From Mansonella perstans (Eukaryota; Nematoda; Chromadorea; Rhabditida; Onchocercidae), in NCBI GenBank assembly GCA_037074765.1, contig JBAMDO010000178.1:1-64000 (forward strand): a stretch of 64,000 nucleotides of DNA, written 5' to 3'. The notes beneath the pieces are model-generated. The model did no database searches and was not told the DNA's origin. It was given only the letters and a program-made list of their open reading frames with translations. The stretch's first letter is position 1, and every line of letters begins with the position of its first letter. Below, piece by piece: positions 36,401-48,892 of this stretch. The position numbers were made by a program, and so were the translations under genes.

Positions 36401-39400
36401 GAATTTGTTCAATTTTTTTTTTTTTTTTTTTCATTTCACACTTTTTTGTTCCGAACATTTGCAATTGCAGAATGATTCATTGGAAAATATATGACAGATT
36501 ATTTTCATGGATTATTTTTCTTTTTTCTTTCTAAACATATTGTTGGTATTTTTTTTTTTTTATTGTCGCTGTAGTGGTTGTTGACTAGTCACATCATTAT
36601 AGGCTACTTAAAACATTTTCGTTTATTTGCCCATCTATTTTGCTAATCACGTGAAAATTCTATTCTACACATGAATATGTGATATTTGTCTCATTGCATT
36701 TTATATATATAGTGATAATAAAACTTCTTTTACTGATAGAAATCAAACAACTTTAGCGCAAATTTGCACTACTTTTTTTTTTTAAATGAGCTGTTTGAAA
36801 TTTCCATTTGATTGGTATTGCTAATGTTTAAGTGATAAGTGACATTATCTCTGCTTCCAATAGTGTATTAGTAGCAAAAAGATGAACGACAAATTTTTTG
36901 CAAAAATTTGGTTTTTTTTAAAAAGACTAAAATTAAATGAAATAATTCTTTGTGCTTAATGAATTATTGTAATTTCATCTTAAAATGAAACAATTATTGT
37001 TACCTGATTTATTGTAAAAGGTTAATTATTTTTTCTGATACAATAAATTTTCAACAATTTTTCAAGCTTTTTCCCAATACTATGAACCAATCATATGTCA
37101 TCCATAATTAATTATTCATTTTATTTAATGGAACATGAAGGCTCCGACAATCTATCATTGCTTATTTTATAAACAAATAACATACCGTTTACTGAAGAAA
37201 ATTTTTCTAAATTTTAGAAAATGTTTCTTTTGTTAAAAGAAGTGAGGAAATGATTAATGTTTAGTTTTGCATTTTTTCTCATCTATTTTTCTATTGTTCA
37301 AAAACTTTTATTTTGTCGGAAATTTTTTTCTATTTTCTCTTTTTTCTTTTTTCTATCCAAAACTTTTAAATTGTCAATTTTTTTTTTTTTTTTAATTCAA
37401 CAAAATTAATCAAATTCAATCTTATTTTAAGAAGGAATGTTTTTCTCACCGTATCTTAATCTTTCATCTTCCAATCTGAAACATTAATCATAAAATATTG
37501 CTTATCCGATCTGTAAATTGTCCATCTGTTCATCCTTTTTTATTGAAAAAAAAAAAAAAAAAAAAAAAAAGAAGTGAGTAATACTATCATATTTAGCAAT
37601 GTAATTAATTTTGAATGAACAGTAAATTATGCGATATTTTTCATGCAATTAATTAATCAGTCAATAATTGAACATGTGTTTCTTCATAAATTCCCCGCAT
37701 GATGATGAATTGGGTTAATGTGAAAGGTTAATCTAGATAAGATGTGTAAATTTATTAATTAACCCTCAAAAATTCAATATCCTTTTTCATTCACTCAATC
37801 CATACTTGATATTTATCCAAAAAATAATTTGAAAATTTAAGCATGTATAAAGGAGAACAGTTCAATAAGTCAAGGAACCTTTTTCATTTCAGTGCAAAAT
37901 AATTTACGAAGAGACCTGACTGTCAGTGAGAAAATGATTGGAATGTTACATTAAACATTATAAAATAAAAAGTAAATATTTCATCCATCGTCATTTATTG
38001 CTCTTCCCATTTAAATACGACTTTATACTAAAATTTTTCTCTATAAACATGGTTTTTATACTTGTAAACATTCCGATATTGTATACTAGTTAATTGTATT
38101 ATTTTTAATTAGATTGAATAATTTTACCTGTGAGCAATTTCACTTTTAACTAGCTAATCAGCGGGGAAAAAACACAAACAAAACATTGTTTAATACAAAT
38201 AAATTAATTCTGTTTAAAAATTAATATTATATACAAAACACTTTTATAATTTTAGTAGCATATTACTGATCATTTGAAAAATCGCGGGTTGCTTGTTATA
38301 ATGATGGAAAAAATTAGCAAAAATTAAACTTTTCAGGTATATTGCAATGATAGAAAAAAAACAATAAGCAACATTTGAAAAGTTTTTTGACAAATATATT
38401 TTCCAAAATTTCATTCATTTTTTATCACAAAGGAAATTCATTTAATCAATTATTCATCACATCGTTTTCCAAATATAAATATTTGAAAAACTTTTTCTTG
38501 GTCTTTCTCTTCCACTCATTGATACTTTTTGCTAATTGATATTTCGGCCTATCTTTGTAACATTGCTGCTGACATCTAGGCCTACTTTTTCATTAGTCAT
38601 TATTTTACTCAGTGATTAATGCCATAGGCTCTAAAAAAACTTAAAAAATGGCAGCATTTTTTCTTACTAATCACGTTTAAACGATATCAAATAGATAAGT
38701 TTCATAATTGATTTGTTTATTTAAAATTTTGAAACATCTCAAATATAGACATTTAGCATTGCTGTCACTTACTGATAAACTACCAAATAAATTACCTTAA
38801 ATTTGATTGATCTAATTTTATTTACACAAGTCACATTTTTTTTTTGTATCGTTTCAAATTGTCATTTATGTCAGTTAAATTAAGAAAATTTTCTTTTCCT
38901 TCGAAAATCTAACAATTTAACAATTCATTAACTTTTGATTGATTTATTTACCTTATTTCCGCTATTTTAAGTTGTTGGTATTTGAGTTCAAAGAATTTCA
39001 AATTTTAAATTAACTAATTGATGCGATTGAATTACTTTAGTTACCAGGCTTTAATTACTAGAAATGAGAAGATAAAAAGTAAACAGATCGATATTTCAGT
39101 TATCTAATTTTTTTTATGTGAAAAATATTTTTGAATTATTGAAATTTTAGTTTTATTGTAAAAAACTAATTAGTGAATTTTCAATGATTTTTTTTTCAAC
39201 TTTTGTGGACCGTAATTTTGAAGCGAAGCTTTAAAGTAGGAAATTAAGAGTAAACAAACAAAACGAATGAAAGAATTAAAATTAATTAAATTTCAATTTG
39301 TTGTAGACGTCATTAATGCAATTCCAATAGCCAATCAGATTTCATTTCTTGTTCCGGTTATGTGAACAGAAAATAATTTTCACGTTTTTGATCTAAATGA

Positions 39401-39754
39401 TTTACAATTCTTGTCTATTTCAAAAAGTACTGACTATTAATTGTGTAATTTCAACTGTTATTGTTTGTTTACGCTTAATTTCAAACTTTAATTTTGTTTT
39501 TCTTATATCCATAATTTATAATTTAATTACATATTTAATTGCCGATGAAATGGTGTCGAGTTTTTAAATTATAGTTTTTAATTAGCCTTATTTCTTTCTT
39601 GTTACTATTCATTCTTTGTGATCTATTACTAATTGCAGTATTGAATTTTTTTAGTTAAATCATAATTAAATCATGGTTTCTTATCAATGAGTTTGTAAAT
39701 CCTTTCTCAAGTGGACGAACAAGTGATGTTTCAATTGATGTTTTTTTCAAGTAT

Positions 39755-39764
39755 TTTTTTTCAG
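39755..39764 (+). promoter_or_regulatory. Candidate trans-splice acceptor for the Cys-rich gene
   Basis: TTTTTTTCAG, the nematode consensus, ends 19 nt before ATG 39784. Confidence 0.45.
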
Positions 39765-39783
39765 GGTATTGCTGACTGTAGAA

Positions 39784-41746
39784 ATGAACGTACATATGCC
39801 AGCATCATCTCGCTGTGCTTCATATCAGTAGGTTTGAATTTACTTTTCAACATTATTAAAATTTTTTATTTTCTATCAATAAATCTTCATCACTGTAATT
39901 TATTTATGTTACTGTTGCAAGGTGTGATACAGCACCTGAAAAGTTTGTAGTATTAGATAATATTTTAGTTGAATTTATGGGAAGTAATTGTAATATAAAA
40001 TTGTGAAATTTTACTTTTCATACTAATAAGCATAATTTATTCTGTAATGAATGAACTTTCAGTAATCTATTGTGGTAACAGAGTTATCGAAATATTTTTT
40101 TCTTAAATTAAAATTGTATTAACTAATAGTTTTTTATTAAACCACTAAAATAAACATAAAATCAAGAAATCAAAATGTTGAGATTCGTTTGCGAGCAATT
40201 TTTAATCAAGAAATTCTCTATTATTGATATGCTAGTCAGATTTTTTCATTTATTTCAACGATGATAATTAAAGTAATTATGAAATTATAAGATAGATAAT
40301 GCTAAATTTTAATATGCTAATAAGAGGATAGACAATAATTGTTCATCGATGGCTTTTGTTCATTAATTATTGTGCTTGGTTAATTTCTGCGAAACTTTTG
40401 AATTAAATTATCATACTGAGCTGTACATTTTGTCAGTAATTCCTTGCTGAATATAATATTAATTTTGTGAATTATTTGCATTATCGATGCAAAAATTCAT
40501 TTTGAATTCTAATTAAAAAAAATAAAGATTAGTTTTTTGCTTAAGATTATATTCTTTGTAGAAAATAAATGTAAAATAGATAGTAATTAACTAATTCAAG
40601 CAAAAAAGTAGGACAAAATAGTAAATGAATTTTAAAATGATTTATAGTTTGATTATCGAAATTTTATAATTGTGGAAAAATGCAAGTCAAAGAAAATTAG
40701 AAAAATAAACTTGATCACAAGCATCATCCCTTTTTCTTAGTGACAAATGAATGATGCTTCATTTTGCTCGAATTTATTCATTGAGGAAGGAATAAATAAG
40801 GATCTGAAAGTACTAAAATATAATTAACCTAAGATCAAGATTTACAACTTTCAATTGTAAAAGAAGCGGAAAATTATATCGTCATATCAGGGATCAAGAC
40901 TATTTGGTCAACTTACAATATGGCTAAAATTCATTTGCTCAATCTTCATGATTTTCTTATCCATGGCATTATCATTGTCTTTATGGCGTTCTTAACGTGA
41001 AATTCTTTTTCAGAGAATTTCATAAATCTTCATCATTACTGAAAATAGCATTGTCAGATCGACGTGGTTTTCAACGGATGCCATCCGGATGTGTTCCGAA
41101 ACGTACCGATACTTCTCCGAATGATACTCAAATGCAGGATACAGTTGCTTCTTCTTCTAGTGTCTGTGTTTTTTTTTTTTAGAACAAATTAGTACGTAGC
41201 AAATTTGTGTCATCGATTAATTTCTTAGTATTTTTTTGACGAAAATATTCCTTTTAGAAATTTATTTGTTATTTATTTATTTTAGCGATCCAATTTTCTT
41301 TTCAAGATTTTGAAATAATTCAAATTACACACAATGAAAAAAATATAATATTTGATTGTTTGGAACATTAGACTAAAAACGGTAAGATGGATAAATCATT
41401 AATTGATATTAAAATTAATTATTTTTTCAAGTGTAATATAATAATGTTAGCAAATGTATTTGATCTGATTTAGCAAATGCAAGTAATTATGAATATTAAT
41501 TTGTTGAATGATGAAATTACAATACATAAATTAGGCAAATTATTTAATATTTTTTCTTTACAGAATTGTATATGTGATAGACCAGCTAGTCATATTGTTT
41601 GCACCAGATGCGGGTTTGAATTTGTTGGACGACTTCAAAAAGTTTGTCCAAGTCATCCAAAGAAATTGGCGCTCATGGATCATCGTGAATGTCCAAACAG
41701 GCTATGCAAAAGTATACACTTAATTGAAGTAACACTTCAACAGTAA
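39784..41746 (+). CDS. Small Cys-rich putative zinc-binding protein, three exons
   Basis: Exons: 39784-39827, 41014-41143 (or -41161), 41564-41746; 118 or 124 aa. The phases join MNVHMPASSRCASYQ to EFHKSSSLLKIALSDRRGFQ, then a Ser/Thr-rich linker, then the last exon. The end of exon 2 is uncertain: both ACA|GTTGCT and AGT|GTCTGT keep phase and neither donor is strong. The C-terminal 60 residues carry paired cysteines: CICDRP, IVCTRCGFEFVGR, KVCPSHPKK, ECPNRLCKS. This C-x-C, C-x2-C, C-P-x-H, C-x4-C order suggests a treble-clef or zinc-ribbon fold. Similar short Cys-rich proteins of unknown role seem to exist in other invertebrates, but I cannot name a family. No signal peptide or membrane segment. 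Confidence 0.72.
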
Positions 41747-43243
41747 ACAGACAAAGGCAGTATCTATCAATAGATACGGATGTGTTGTGATATGATATGA
41801 TATGTCATAATTGTTATAATACGATAGGATGCTAAATACTTTTGTTCTTGCAATATCTATTTAACAAATTTGAATTATGTTATTTTCACATTATAAATTC
41901 ATTTCAAATATTATCTAATTTTATATTGCACCATTTTCTTTTATCTTCTATATAACATTAGAAGTTTACTACTGCTTCATGCGTCTTAATTTATTAAAAA
42001 AAAAAAAAATTAGACAATATCAATATTTGAAATGAGTATTGACATTTTTCTTTTTCGTATGTTATTTTGAAACAAGTAAATATCAAAATATCATTTGCAC
42101 AAACGGACTTATTGTTCATTGAATGTCGTATGGCCACTTCAACTTATCAAAATATATTATTACTTTTCTTTTTAAATTCCTTTTTGAAGTTTTCGAAATC
42201 TCCGTTGTAATAGTATTTGATTGTTGCAGTTATTCGCGAAAATTTTTGATGGTTGAAAAATTTGAAATGTCAAAAAGTTATGCTTTAAAAATTAAATGAA
42301 TATTTTTCAACGAAAAAGATAGAATTAATTAATGATTCAAATTAGACTATTCATCGTTCCTTGATACATTTCATCTGTAATGTTCTGTATTTCTGCTATT
42401 AATATTATTATTATTGTCATTACCATTGTTATCATTTATTTGTTATCATTATTGTTATTATCAATCATTATTATCATCATTACAATTTATTATTATTATT
42501 TACACAAATAAAAGTATAGTAGGAAGCAAATGAGGATTGTTATGATATAAATATGACTTGCATATGTACCTACTGGATTTTATGTATGTGTATTTGTTAT
42601 TATTTATTCATTTTTCATTTCAGCTAAATTATTTAGTAAATTTAAATAAAATTTTCCATTTTTTCTCTTGCAATTGACAAATTGCCAATTTTTATTTGTT
42701 AAAAAATGAAAGTTTTAAGTATTATTCAAAGTATAAAATAATGAATATAAAATGATTGACAACAATTACATAAGTTACATTAATTTCAAATGAATGACAT
42801 GAAATGAGAAGTGTTTGTTTGCTTTTAACTAGCATTTTACCTTTTTTTAAACTTCCTAAAGGATAGACAGATCTTTTACAATATACAAAACATATCAGTT
42901 ATATCTTTGCTTAACTCTGATGTAATTATCAATGTAGCACTTATTTTTTATGACGATTATGAATTAATTAAATTGAATTAGGACTGCAATATAAATCGAA
43001 TCTTTATAATATCCAAGTATTCTTCTTAATTCTCAGATTACTGTAATACTCGTTATTTGGAATTTTTATTTGAAATTAAGGTATGATTTATTAAAGAATG
43101 GTTGTTGGAAGATGAAAAATTTCTATAAGTATTTCTGAACTTTATTAATAGAGAGTGATATCAATGAAATAAATTATATAATTGAATTTGAAATATTTTT
43201 AATTAAAATGAATTAAAGTAAAGCGAGATCGAGGATTTCACAG

Positions 43244-43330
43244 TGACCAAGCCGGGTGGTTAAATGAAAGTTTTTTGATTGCATTGCAAGTCGGGAAAAG
43301 GCGTAATCTTTGGGGGCTATGATACGGTGG
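43244..43330 (+). other. GC-richer tRNA-like remnant (weak)
   Basis: GTGACCAAGCCGGGTGGTTA resembles the 5' half and A box of a Ser/Leu tRNA. The B-box region (GGGGGCTATGATACGG) is poor and the acceptor stem does not close. Possibly a decayed tRNA or tRNA-derived SINE. Confidence 0.2.
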
Positions 43331-43409
43331 AATTTACGCTTTACACCTATTTTTGTTTCTTTTTAACTTTAAATCAGTAATACTGAAACTTCTTCAAAAT
43401 TACGTGTTT

Positions 43410-43465
43410 TTATGTAATTAAATTACAAATTAAAATTAAATTATGTAATTAAATTACAAATTAAA
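43410..43465 (+). repeat. 25-bp direct repeat, period 31
   Basis: TTATGTAATTAAATTACAAA plus TTAAA occurs exactly twice, separated by ATTAAA. Confidence 0.9.
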
Positions 43466-43691
43466 GGAATTTGAATCTATTTTATTATATCCACATTATA
43501 ATCAATATTATTATCATTTTATCATTTCGATTTAAATTAATTTGTCGTATTTACAATGTTATGTATTTATTGTAAAATACGCGTCAACGAAAAAGAATTT
43601 GCAGTGTATAAGAAATAATCTTTGCTTGTGATGATGATATTTCATATTTGTTATCAGCAGCAACAATATTGTTATTACTGAGGATTTTATA

Positions 43692-46600
43692 ATGTATAAT
43701 GGTTTTATCATTTATTTCGCATATTTATTGATTACATCGTATGGTAGTGTGAATTTAAAAACATTAAAAGGAAAAGATACATATACAGAAGAATTGCTCA
43801 TTAAAAGATTAAAAAGTGAGCATCTGTTAGTACAATTTCGGTTTGTTATTACAACTGATGCTAAATCAGGTAAATTTCTCTTATGTTGCAATCTTGATTA
43901 ATTAATGAATAAATAGACTATAGATAAATTGATTAATTTAGTTTGTATTTTATAACTAAGAAAATAAGTAAAATAAGTTTTACAATTCCAAGATTAGTCA
44001 TTTTTATGCTTGAATGGATAAATTAATGTTGCTATGATTGGTTATATTTAACAAGAATTTGTTAAAATTAAAGGCTAATTTAATGTTGAATCAAGTCAAA
44101 ATAATTTCTGAAAAATGTTGAAGGATTGGATTATATTCTCTTTCCACGCATTATTAGCGAAGTGGTAACGAAGCATCACATTCAAGAGTTTCATTTATCA
44201 CTAACGCAAGGTACCGCTTTTTATTCTAAATTTCAAATTTGAGTAATCAAAATCAAAGTAATCAAAGATTTGCTGATAATTGTTAGTTAGCTTATATATT
44301 TATTAATTAACTACCTTGCTTTTTATTTTATTGATTTGCGTTGTTTTTTTTATGTGCTGATTGTTCATTTATTAACCTGTCAAGTTGATGAATGACTGAA
44401 ATGCAGAATAAAAGGATTCAAGTTTTAGGTTTTTGGAGATTGAACGAATGGGGAGTGCAACCTCAACCATCTTCACCAAGTGGTGCGCAGTTATATGCAT
44501 GGATCGATGGAAATGGAACAAGGTAAATTGTTTTTAAAGTTTGAAAGGAATTGTCAAAACAATAAGAGATTGATTTGTCTTAAAAGTGAAACCAAAATTA
44601 AATCTGTTCCATTATATTTCCGAAAATTTTTTGTTTAGAACACTTTTTTTAAGCGAGTTGGTTGATGAACGATGGTCAAATTTTGTAAATTCCATAAATG
44701 GTATTTTTTGTACATCTCTTCTTGATATTTTGCCCACTTATACAACCGCACCACAACTCTCATTTTCACAGACGGGTTATATGCCTCCAGAAGGTTCATC
44801 AAAGATAAGGTACTGCGACAAACTTTTTTCCTTTCATATATTCACGGATTTCATCCTTTACGTTTGTCAGTGACAAAGATTGGCATTTGAGAGTGTATAC
44901 TCCTCTTATGGGAGTATAGTTTAGATAATAGTGTGCGGAAATCGAGCGCTAACCTATGAAGCTATTGTAGGATTTTCTCATAATTCTTCAATTTTCCATT
45001 TGCAAGTGCTGCCAGTTTCATTTCCTAGTTGCATAATTTAATTTTTCGGTACGGTGCTTTGGCTAGTGAAACGCTTTGTACGGAAAATTTTACACCGTGG
45101 AGAAAATTACTTCCTTGTAAACAGGTATGCTTTCGAAAACAGTCTGTTTTTCTAAAATTCTGTTTCATACTTCCTGGGCTTTCTATCTGCATCAATGATG
45201 ACCACAAAATAGTGATGGTAATAAAATAGTATTTAAAATAGTTTACTTTTTGGCATTAATTCTAGTCATTTTCTAAATAATTCAGACTGGCTTATCTACG
45301 CTGCTGAATCCTATTAAAATGTGTGAATCAGTTTTTCATTCGATGTCTCTACATTTCCTCCACATCTGTAAGGTAATTTTGCTCTTCTGTTGCCAAATAT
45401 CTTTGTCCCAACATTCCAAACTGAACCTTTTTAACAAGGTTTATGAGTTATTTTCAAAAAGAATTATCTTTCAAGTAATAAATAAAAATTGTGTTATGTA
45501 TAGCCTATTTGAACTTTTAGGATGGAACAACGAATTGTGGAACACGGCGAAGGCTGGAGCTTAGTTTAAATTTTGTACCGGAATTAGATTTGGTTTCTAG
45601 GAACTTAGGTAGTTCAAATCGTTTTTATACTTTCTTTTTTTTTATAATATGCTTTTATAAATATTATGGAATGGTTATTTATGATGTTTTTGAGATTGGA
45701 GTTTTCGTCGTATATTTGGTAGACGAGTTGATCAAAGCTGTGTGATAGCAGATAGAGATATTATATTATTCGAAATGGATCGGAAGGTAGTTTTAGTTTT
45801 TTTTTCTTTTTTTTTTATGTGCATGGAATATATGTATTACTGGGGACTTGAAGTTAAATCCACTTATCTATTTTTGCTTCTTTTTTTTAGTCTCAGATTA
45901 TGACGGAAAACAGCCAGCAGCGAAAAATAGGTGATCGCATTTATTTACTGTATAATATTTCCGCCTATCCACGTCATGCATTTCCGATTGATATAAGCGC
46001 AAAATATGAAAGTCGTTTGGAATTACCGGTCGATAATGGTCCTACTTTGATTACGTTCGTTTTAATTTTTTCGGTCATGTTTAGTTTTTAAAACTGTTTT
46101 TTTTTTCTTCCTGTGTTCTTAAAAAAATTTATTGTGAAATACGGCGATGACTAGAACTCAGTTTAAATTTCATGCCGAAATTAGATTTAAAATCCAGAAA
46201 TGTAGCTTTCCCATAGTTTCAATCTTTTGAGGTCTGGTCATAGTTCAAATAATATCTTCTGCGTGAGAGTACCGTAATCCCGCGTACGGGGCACCATTTT
46301 TCATGTCCTCAGAAACGGGTTAGGTGAGTTCTGAAAAATTTTTGAAAACAGATCTCACATATATTAATTTATATTTTTTTACTTCGCAGATGAAAGATCT
46401 TCATTTCGAATTAAAATAGATGATTTTCCAAACTTTTTCTCACTTTCTTTCGTTTATAAACTAAACTGTTTTCAGAATTCGAACTTATGTTACGGGTATA
46501 GACCAACAGTCGGGACGTTTGATCAGTATTTTGAGAAATGGGCAACATTTTCCACAGTGTGTTGTCTATTTTCATGTAGTGCCATGGTTCATAAAAATAT

Positions 46601-48053
46601 ATTATCACACAATTCGTTTTACGTGTCATCCTACAGGTGTTGAGCAGGTAAATAATCAGCAGATTTTGATATTAAGTGTATTATCTGAGAAACTGGTAAA
46701 AAATAATCAGGCATAGATCAACAACTGCATGAAATAATATGACAAATAAACTGAGTCTTGAAAAAAATTCCAAAGAATTTTCTAATTTTACAAAATTTCA
46801 TCACACATTTCATATATTCTTGGGTTTTCAGGTAACGTTACATTATGGAGATTTTTAAAATTTTTATATTTTTAAGGATCAATTCTTGGAAGGGAAAGTG
46901 AACGAAAAGGTCTTTGTGCCGGCAAAAGATCGCCGACGACCGTTCCTTCTGGAGTGGAATGTCACACTTCCAGCAAATTCACTTTGCAAAATATCTTGGG
47001 AATTCGACAAAGCATTCTTAAGGTTTGTTCAGTGTATATCACTGAAGATTAGGTAGATAATTGGTGTCTTCATAAAAATAATGAAAAAATTTGTTGCTAT
47101 CTGAGAACATATGCATCGTCCAAAATTGTTTTTTACATTGTCGGTATTATTTATATTAAACGATTAGCTTCTTAGGATTGATTTCAAATTTCCTTGATCA
47201 CAATTTTTATTTAGTATAAAATAATGAAGAGAACTCATCCTTATTCATATTTCAGTGCATTGCACAATATGTTTCAGAAGTAGAATCCCAAATGTATTAT
47301 TTAAAACATGTGGTGAAACTGTCAAGAGGAAATCACGTTTCAAGAATAGAATTCGCGCACAGTCCTTGCGCAAACTCGAAAAATGATAGACCTCATCCAT
47401 TAATGAAATTTTTCCAGAGTGAATGAGTATCGGCCAGATGCTAGCCATGGCTTCTATATTCCGGCACCTGTTATAACTTTTAATGCCTCTGCTGCATTAT
47501 GGCAAAAAAATCGAACTGATCTTGGAGATTCATTCACTACTACCTATGATGAGTAAGTTTTGAGGTTCAGTTAAATGCTGTGTGTTTATCATATAGACTT
47601 ATTACAGTAGTAGATTTTGCAGAATAATGGGCGAAAAAAGTTCGCGCTTAATAACAATGCACGGAGAAACACTGCTTATCTTGTTACCAGTACCGGATTT
47701 TAGTATGCCGTTCAATGTAATTTGCCTTGTTTGTACAGTCATTGCTATGCTTTATGGACCAGTACATACATTGACTACAAAAGTGTTAGTCCTTTCTTAT
47801 CTTCGCGTTTATAATATCGTAAAATTGAATATCTCATTTGCTACAATGATCGGTGACTTGGTAGAATTGCATCCAGTCATATGGTTAACTTTGAATTTAT
47901 TTCAGGATGAAACCTGTTTCGGAGGAGGAGAAAGATTTAGTCCCACCTTCACTTTTGCGACGATTTCTTTTACTTATTTATGAATTTATTGTTCGACGAT
48001 TTGTCTCAATATTCAGGAAGCAGTCTATCGTTAAAAAGGAAAAAGTTTCATAA
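43692..48053 (+). CDS. PIGT: PIG-T, GPI-transamidase complex subunit
   Basis: Fourteen exons: 43692-43869, 44124-44210, 44429-44522, 44639-44809, 45049-45124, 45286-45372, 45521-45608, 45695-45786, 45891-46054, 46476-46647, 46877-47022, 47418-47552, 47623-47784, 47906-48053; 599 aa (human 578). An N-terminal hydrophobic signal (MYNGFIIYFAYLLITSYG) leads to a large luminal domain. Landmarks: EFHLSLTQGFWR, NGIFCTSL, CTENFTPWRKLLPC (the Cys region that in human links to PIG-K by a disulphide), DWSFRRIFGR, YVTGIDQQSG, VPWFIKIYYHTI, LPANS, HGFYIPAPV. The end is PVPDFSMPFNVICL, the single membrane helix, and a basic tail. PIG-T stabilises the complex that cleaves C-terminal signals and attaches GPI anchors in the ER lumen. 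The intron before exon 5 ends in TTTTTCG, not AG. Intron 9 holds a decayed copy of exon 7. Confidence 0.95.
46131..46206 (+). pseudogene. Decayed duplicate of PIG-T exon 7 inside intron 9
   Basis: Ungapped match to 45534-45608: by hand count about 56 of 75 bases agree, most differences being G to A or C to T. The frame is broken by TGA soon after the start (CGGCGATGA), so it cannot serve as an alternative exon. Confidence 0.75.
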
Positions 48054-48840
48054 TTGACAATTTAAAAAAATAGAGCTAAAATCCACTAAAACGTGAAAAC
48101 TAATAAAAAATTAGTTTCCTTATTTTAGTGAACTTTAGCTTTACTTTGGAAGGTATCGAAGTTTTATTTTATATGCATCTTCAACGTTAAGTGGGACAGA
48201 AAGATATCCTTATTCTTAATAACTTTGTCATTAACAGATGACCATTGTATTGACCTTTGGTGATATTGATCTTATAAGGAGGTGATGTATTTGAATTACA
48301 TTAATGTTTTATATCTTTGCTAGAAGCAGCCGGAAAATATTTTCGGTCGAAATATTACTTATTTGCTTAAATAATTTTCTTGTTTTGTTTATGCCGTCGG
48401 TCCATTTATTTTTTATATAAATTCTGCTAGTCATGCAGGTTTGCATAAAGATGTTTTGCTCTGAAGGCAGAATTTTGTTGGAAAATTGTTACAGCATTTT
48501 TTTGTATTTATTTTTGTTTTAAGCCATTTGATTAGAAAATTTCTTTTATATCTAAAATTTATTATTGGTCTAAAATATGTGAACCCTTTAATTCAGATGC
48601 TTTAATGACTTTAAAGACTTTTTGTTTCTTTTTCGCTTTGACGAGTCCTCAGCAGACTAGTGCCTCATATCGGAATCGTTGAAAAGACGTTGTTCAGTGG
48701 CATTTTCACCAAGCAAAACTAAACTATTCATTAATGTATAGGTCAGATGCTTCAACAGTAGGTTTGACGATAATGTTCAAATTGAAATTTTGACGAAAGA
48801 TTTGGTCGTAAAATTTTGCTTTTAAAAGTAGTAATGATCT

Positions 48841-48850
48841 TTTTATCTAG
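48841..48850 (+). promoter_or_regulatory. Candidate trans-splice acceptor for RECQ5
   Basis: TTTTATCTAG ends 42 nt before the RECQ5 ATG at 48893, 797 bp after the PIG-T stop on the same strand. Confidence 0.35.
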
Positions 48851-48892
48851 AAGCTGCACATCCCGTATTATTTGTTCTCATGGCATGACGAT

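Larger units (their letters stand above)
27273..39764. other. 12.5-kb AT-rich gene-poor tract
   Basis: This holds poly(A)/poly(T) runs, TTC/CTTT-rich stretches, trinucleotide repeats, and an old duplication (31190-31760 and 35815-36400). I found no exon with both splice sites and coding-like composition, no tRNA and no recognisable microRNA seed. The frame from ATG 29367 (73 codons) is the most coding-like but has no support. The tract may hold distal regulatory DNA or introns of a gene that I cannot see. Confidence 0.5.
41747..43691. other. Intergenic between the Cys-rich gene and PIG-T
   Basis: AT-rich. It holds a degenerate ATT/ATC tract (about 42397-42500), a 25-bp perfect duplication (43410-43434 and 43441-43465) and the tRNA-like stretch at 43244-43330. 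No gene seen. Confidence 0.5.

Noticed and set aside
45029..45048. Use of the AG at 45028 as the PIG-T exon 5 acceptor
   Set aside because: It breaks phase with the only good upstream donor (44809), and adds residues absent from the family spacing.
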